Of a stretch of DNA of 64,000 bases, positions 58,843 to 64,000 are shown one piece after another. This stretch comes from Posidonia oceanica (lineage: Eukaryota > Streptophyta > Magnoliopsida > Alismatales > Posidoniaceae), in contig JAZBRS010000060.1 of NCBI GenBank assembly GCA_037176725.1, positions 58,432,001 to 58,496,000 on the forward strand. Reading direction: 5' to 3'. The stretch's first letter is position 1. Every line of letters starts with the position of its first letter. The notes under the pieces were generated by a model. It worked only from the letters and a program-made list of their open reading frames with translations. It did not search any database and was not told the DNA's origin. Position numbers and translations under genes: made by a program.

Positions 58843-59064
58843 ACACACTCAGGTGGCATGGGCTGCAAATGGGCATAGGTTTGGGCCTAGAAGTGTTGTA
58901 AAAATGCAAATAGCTTACGTAACGGCATCTAGGGTTTGGGGTGAGGTTTTGGGTTTGGAATTGGGCTAGAAAATGGGTTAGAAAAGGGGATGCCAATCCA
59001 GAGACCACACAAGCCTACAAAAGAGAACAACCAACTTCCGGACTGTCAGAATGGAGTGTCTACA

Positions 59065-62000
59065 GATATGTCCGAAACCTATCCATCTAGTCGATAATTC
59101 TGAAACTTATCACTATTCTTTTCCATTGTGGTCGATAGATCCGAAACCTAATCTTCCGGTCGATGAGTCCGAAACATATCACTTTTCTTTTCCTTTGCGG
59201 TCGATAGGTCCGAAACCTATCCTTCCGGTCCATAAGTCTGAAACTTATCACTTTTCTTTCCTTAGCGATCGATAGGTTCGAAACCTATCCTTCCGGTCGA
59301 TAAGTTCGAAACTTATCACTTTTCTTTTCCTTTGCGGTCGATAGGTTCGAAACCAATCCTTCCCGTCGATAAGACCGAAACTAATCACTTTTCTTTTCCT
59401 TTGCGGTCGATAGGTCCGAAACATATCCTTCCCGTCGAAAACTCCAAAACTTATAACATTCCTTTCCTTTGCGGTCGATAGGTCCGAAACCTATCCATCC
59501 GGTCGATAAGTCTGAAACTTATCACTTTTCTTTTCCTTTGCGGTCGATAGGTCTAAAACCAATCCATCCGGTCGATAAGTCCGAAACTAATCACTTTTCA
59601 TTACCTTTGCGATCAATAGGTCCGAAACCATTCCTTCCGGTCGATAAGTCCGAAACTAATCACTTTTCATTTCCTTTGCTGTCGATAAGTCTGAAACCTA
59701 TCCTTCCGGTCGATAAGTCCAAAAATTATTACATTTCATTTCCTTTGCCGTCGATAGGTCCGAAACCTATCCTTCTGGTCGATAACTCTGAAACTTATCA
59801 CTTTTCTTTTCCATTGTCGTTGATAGGTCCGAAACCTATCCTTCCGGTCGATAAGTCCGAAACTTATCACTTTTTGTTTCCAATGCGGTTGATAGGTCCT
59901 AAACCTATCCTTCCGGTCGTTAAGTCCGAAACTTATCACTTTACATTTCCTTTGTGATCGATTGGTCCGAAACCTATCCTTCCGTTCAATAAGTCAAAAC
60001 TTATCACTTTTCTTTTCCTTTGCATTTGATAGGTCGGAAACCTATCCTCCCGGTCGATAAGTCCGAAACTAATCACTTTTCATTTCCTTTGCGGTCGATA
60101 GGTTCAAAACATATCCTTCCGGTCTATAAGTCCGAAACTTATCACTTTTCGTTTCCTTTGCTGTCGATAGGTCCGAAACCTATCCTTCCGATCGATGAGT
60201 CTAAAACTTATCACTTTTCATTTCCTTTGCGGTCGATAGGTCAAAAACATATCCTTCCAGTCGATAAGTTCGAAACTTAACACTATTCATTTCCTTTGCG
60301 GTCGATATGTCCGAAACCTATCCTTCCAGTCCATAAGTCTGAAACTTATCACTTTTCTTTTCCATTGCTGTCGATAGGTCCGAAACCTATCCTTCCGGTC
60401 GATATGTCCAAAACTTATCACTTTTCTTTTCCTTTGCGGTCGATAGGTCTGAAACCTATCCTCCCGGTTGGTAAGTCCTATACTTATCAATTTTCATTTC
60501 CTTTGCCTTCGATAGGCCCGAAACCTATCCGTCCGGACGATAAGTCTGAAACTAATCACTTTTCATTTCCTTTGTGGTTGATAGGTTCGAAACCTATCCT
60601 TCGGGTCATTAAGTCTGAAACTTATCACTTTCCTTTTCCTTCGCTGTCGATTGGTCCGAATCCTATCCATCTGGTCGACAAGTCCGAACCTTATCACTAT
60701 TCTTTCTTTTGCGGTCGATAGGTCCAAAACCTATCTTTTCGGTCGATAAGTCCGAAACTTATCACTTTTCTTTTCCTTCGCGGTCGATAGGTCAGAAATC
60801 AATCCTTCTGGTCGATAAGTCCGAAACGTATCACGTTGCTTTTCCTTTGCGGTCAATAGGTCCGAAACCTATCCTTCCAGTTGATAAGTTCGAAACTTAT
60901 CACTTTTCCTTTCCTTTGCGGTCGGTAGGTCCAAAACCAATCCTTCCGGTCGATAAGTTCGAAACTAATCACTTTTCATTACCTTCGCGGTCGATAGGTC
61001 CGTAACCAATCCTTCCAGTCGATAAGTCCGAAACATATCACTTTTCTTTTCCTTTGCTGTCGATAGGTCCGAAACCTATCCTTCCTGTCGATATGTCTGA
61101 AACTTATCACTATTCTTTTCCTTTGCGGTCGATAGGTCTGAAACCTATCCTTCTGGTCGATAAGTTTGAAACTTATCACTTTTATTTTCCTTTGTTGTTG
61201 ATATGTCCGAAACCTAACCATTCGGTCGATAAGTCCGAAACTTATCATTTTTCTTTTCCATTGCGGTCGATAGGTCAGAAACCTGTCATTCTGGTCGATA
61301 AGTCCGAAACTAATCACGTTTCTTTTCCTTTGCGATCGATAGGTCCGAAACCTATCCTTCCAGTCGATATGTCCGAAACTTATCACTTTTCTTTCCCTTT
61401 GCCGTCGATAGGTCAGAAACCTATCCTACCGATCGATAAGTCCGAAACTTATCACTTTTCTTTTCCTTTGATGTCGATAGGTCTGAAACCAATCCTTCCG
61501 GTCGATAAGTCCGAAACTTATCTCATTTCTTTTCCTTTGCGGTCGATAGGTCCGAAACCTTACCATCAGGTCGATAAGTCTGAAACATATCACTTTTCAT
61601 TACCTTTGCGGTCGATAGTTCCGAAACCAATCCTTCCGGTCGATAAGTCCGAAACTTATCACTTTTCTTTTCCTTTGCTGTCGATAGGTCCGAAACCTAT
61701 CCTTCCGGTCGATAAGTCCGAAACTTATCACTTTTCTTTTTCTTTGCGGTCGATTGGTCCGTAACCTATCCTTCTGGTCGATAAGTCTGAAGCATATCAC
61801 TTTTCTATTCCATTGTGGTTGTTAGGTCCGAAACCTATCCTTCTGATGGATAAGACCGAAACTTATCACTTTTCTTTTCCATTGCGGTCGATAGGACCGA
61901 AACCTATCCCTCCGGTCGTTAAGTCCTAAACTTATCACTTTTCTTTTCCGTTGCGATCGATAGGTCCGAAACCTATCCTTCCGTTCGATAAGTCTAAACG

Positions 62001-64000
62001 TATCACTTTTCTTTTCCTTTGCAGTCGATAGGTCGGAAACCTATCCTCCCAATCGATAAGTCCGAAACATATCACTTCTCATTTGCTATGTGCTCGATTG
62101 GTCCAAAACCTATCCTTCCAGTCGATAAGTCCGAAATTTATCACTTTTCATTTCCTTTGCAGTCGATAGGTCCGAAACCTATCCTTCCGGTCCATAAGTC
62201 CAAAACTTATCACTTTTCTTTTTCGTTGCAGTAGATAGGTCCGAAACCTATCCTTCCGATCAATAAGTCAGAAACTTATCACTTTTCATTTCCTTTGCGG
62301 TCGATAGGTCCGAAACCTGTCCTTCCGGTCCATAAGTCTGAAACTTATCACTTTTCTTTTCCATTGCGGTCGATAGATCCGCAACCTATCCTTCCGGTCG
62401 ATAAGTCCGAAACTTATGAATTTTATTTTCCTTTGCGGTTGTTAGTTCCGAAACCTATCCTTCCGGTCGATAAGTTTGAGATTTGTCGCATTTCATTTCC
62501 TTTGTGGTTGATAGGTTCGATACCTTTCCTTCCGGTCGATAAGTCCGAAACTTATCACTTTTCTTTTCCTTTGCAGTCGATAGGTCCGAAACCTAACCTG
62601 CCGGTCAATAAGTCCGAAACTTATCACATTTCTTTTCTGTTGCGGTCAATAGGTGCGAAACCTATCTTTCTGGTCGATAAGTCCGAAACTTATCACTTTT
62701 CTTTTCCTTTGCTGTCGATAGGTCCGAAACCTATCCTTCCGGTCGATAAGTCCGAAACTTATCACTTTTCATTTCCTTTGTGGTCGATATGTCCGAAACC
62801 TATCCTCCTAGTTGATAAGTCCTAAACTTATCATTTTTCATTTCCTTTGCCTTCGTTAGGCCCGAATCTATCCTTCCGGTTGATAAATCTGAAACTTATC
62901 ACTTTTCAATTCCTTTGCGGTTGAATGGTCTGAAACCTATCCTTCTGGTCGACAAGTCCGAAACTTATCACTTTTCTTTTCCTTCGCGGTCGATAGGTCC
63001 GAATCCTATCGTTCCGGTCGATATGTCCAAAACTTATCACTTTCTTTTCATTTGCTGTCGAAAGGTCCGTAACCTATCTTTCTGGTCGAACAATCCGAAA
63101 ATTATCACTTTTCTTTTCCTTTGCTGTCGTTAGGTCTGAGAACTATCCTTCCAGTCGGTAAGTCCAAACTTATCACTTTTCTTTTCCTTTGCGGTCGATA
63201 GGTCTGAAACCAATCCTTCCGGTCGATATGTCCGAAACTTATCTCATTTCTTTTCCTTCGCGGTCGATAGGTCCGAAACCTAACCCTCCGTTCGATAAGT
63301 CCGAAACAAATCACTTTTCATTACCTTTGCAGTTGATAGGTCTGAAACCAATCCTTCCGGTCGATAAGTCAGAAACTTATCACTTTTCTTTTCTGTTGCC
63401 GTCGATAGGTCCGAAACCTATCCTTCCAGTCGATAAGTCCGAAACTTATCACTTTTCTTTTTCTTTGCGGTCGATAGGTCCGAAACCTATGCTTCTGGTC
63501 GAAAAGTCTGAAGCATATCACTTTTCTATTCCATTGTGGTTGATAGGTCCGAAACCTATCCTTTCGATGGATAAGACTGAAACTTATCACTTTTCTTTTC
63601 CATTGCGGTGGATAGGTCCGAAACCTATCACTCCGGTCGTTAAGTCCTAAACTTATCACTTTTCTTTTCCTTTGTGATCGATATGTCCGAAACCTATCCT
63701 TCCATTCGATAAGTCTAAACTTATCACTTTTCTTTTCCTTTGCAGTCAATAGGTCGGAAACCTATCCTCCCGATCGATAAGTCTGAAACTTATCACTTTT
63801 CTTTTCCTTTGCGGTCGATGGGTCTGAAACCAATCCTTCCGGTCGATAAGTCCGAAACTTATCACTTTTCATTTCCTTTGCGGTTGATAGGTCCGAAACC
63901 TATCCTCTAGGTTGATAAGTCCTAAACTTATCAATTTTCATTTCCTTTGCCTTCGATAGGCCCGAAACCAATCCTTCCGGTCGATAAGTCCGAAACTTAT
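59065..64000. repeat. Satellite array S3 (continues past window)
   Basis: About 71 monomers of the 69-bp satellite, same orientation as S1 and S2, starting with the right GATAT copy of the element E duplication. A higher-order repeat of about 1.72 kb (25 monomers) is visible: the marker GAAGCATATCAC followed by TTTTCTATTCCATTGTGG occurs at about 61791 and 63512, with matching neighbouring variants on the right. Open frames of the 23-codon type run on both strands and are not called as genes. Confidence 0.95.

Larger units (their letters stand above)
31504..59064 (-). mobile_element. Complete Tat/Ogre-type LTR retrotransposon E
   Basis: The element has a 5-bp duplication GATAT (31499-31503 and 59065-59069), two LTRs of about 3.3 kb, PBS, PPT, and gag, protease, RT, double RNase H and integrase in Ty3/gypsy order. 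Subtracting nested LTR D and its duplication leaves about 22.1 kb, in the range of Ogre elements, known as the largest plant LTR retrotransposons. A second RNase H after the first is the mark of the Tat lineage. Over the first 385 bases or so the LTRs differ at about 12 sites (near 3%), mostly transitions, so the insertion is fairly young. Its proteins are broken by stops and frameshifts, so it cannot be autonomous now. Confidence 0.93.
55713..59064 (-). repeat. 5' LTR of element E
   Basis: 3,352 bp, TGTAGCAATCC to GTGTCTACA on the plus strand, colinear with the 3' LTR. By eye the two differ by about 3% in the first 385 bases, mostly transitions, several at CpG. Structural differences: the sixth hairpin module (58003-58040) has lost about 32 bases, the seventh (58729-58842) has one more hairpin than its partner, and a short unique segment near 58888-58930 is absent from the 3' copy. 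It carries the R-U5 core (56053-56126), the TATA-like motif and the same hairpin modules. Confidence 0.93.

Noticed and set aside
1..64000. tRNA, rRNA or other RNA genes
   Set aside because: No cloverleaf, rRNA core or other RNA-gene signature was recognised. The only tRNA-related sites are the two primer binding sites and the U5 echo.

Overview
The window is plant repetitive DNA, most likely heterochromatin of a flowering plant. I see no host gene, no RNA gene and nothing bacterial. It consists of one kind of tandem satellite (69-bp monomer) and five very large Ty3/gypsy LTR-retrotransposon insertions of the Tat/Ogre type. This assignment rests on gag, protease, RT, a double RNase H and an integrase in Tat order. 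All five insertions point the same way (sense = minus strand). The species cannot be named from the sequence.

Layout, left to right. 1-1772: 5' internal part of element A (start of gag, leader, primer binding site). 1773-13203: the 5' LTR of A, split by a nested solo LTR, B (3550-9279, duplication GAAAG). 13204-23041: satellite array S1. 23042-29148: solo LTR C (duplication GGTCT). 29149-31503: satellite S2. 31504-59064: complete element E (duplication GATAT), with a 3' LTR at 31504-34830 and a 5' LTR at 55713-59064. E carries solo LTR D (41453-46869, duplication CTTTG) inside pol. 59065-64000: satellite S3, running off the window. Removing C and E rejoins S1, S2 and S3 into one array of about 17 kb. 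Removing D rejoins RNase H to integrase in frame and leaves E at about 22.1 kb.

A, B, C and D form one family with 5.4-6.1 kb LTRs. E belongs to a related family with 3.3 kb LTRs. All share the R-U5 end, a TATA-like motif, a promoter-proximal minisatellite and the same terminal bases. In sense order E carries: 5' LTR, PBS, leader, gag, protease, a long linker, RT, RNase H, second (archaeal-type) RNase H, [D], integrase, about 1.5 kb without a gene, an extra ORF resembling the plant DUF7745/plant-mobile-domain-like family, a GC-rich hairpin array, PPT and 3' LTR. E is dead: it has many in-frame stops, several frameshifts, an RT catalytic Asp changed to Gly, and a damaged protease motif. Almost all its stops are TAG where Gln (CAG) is expected, and one TAG is shared with element A.

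Most unusual signals: repeated palindromic hairpin modules in the U3 of E; a satellite monomer built of two dyads that differ by paired substitutions; and three independent insertions into the same arm of the first dyad.
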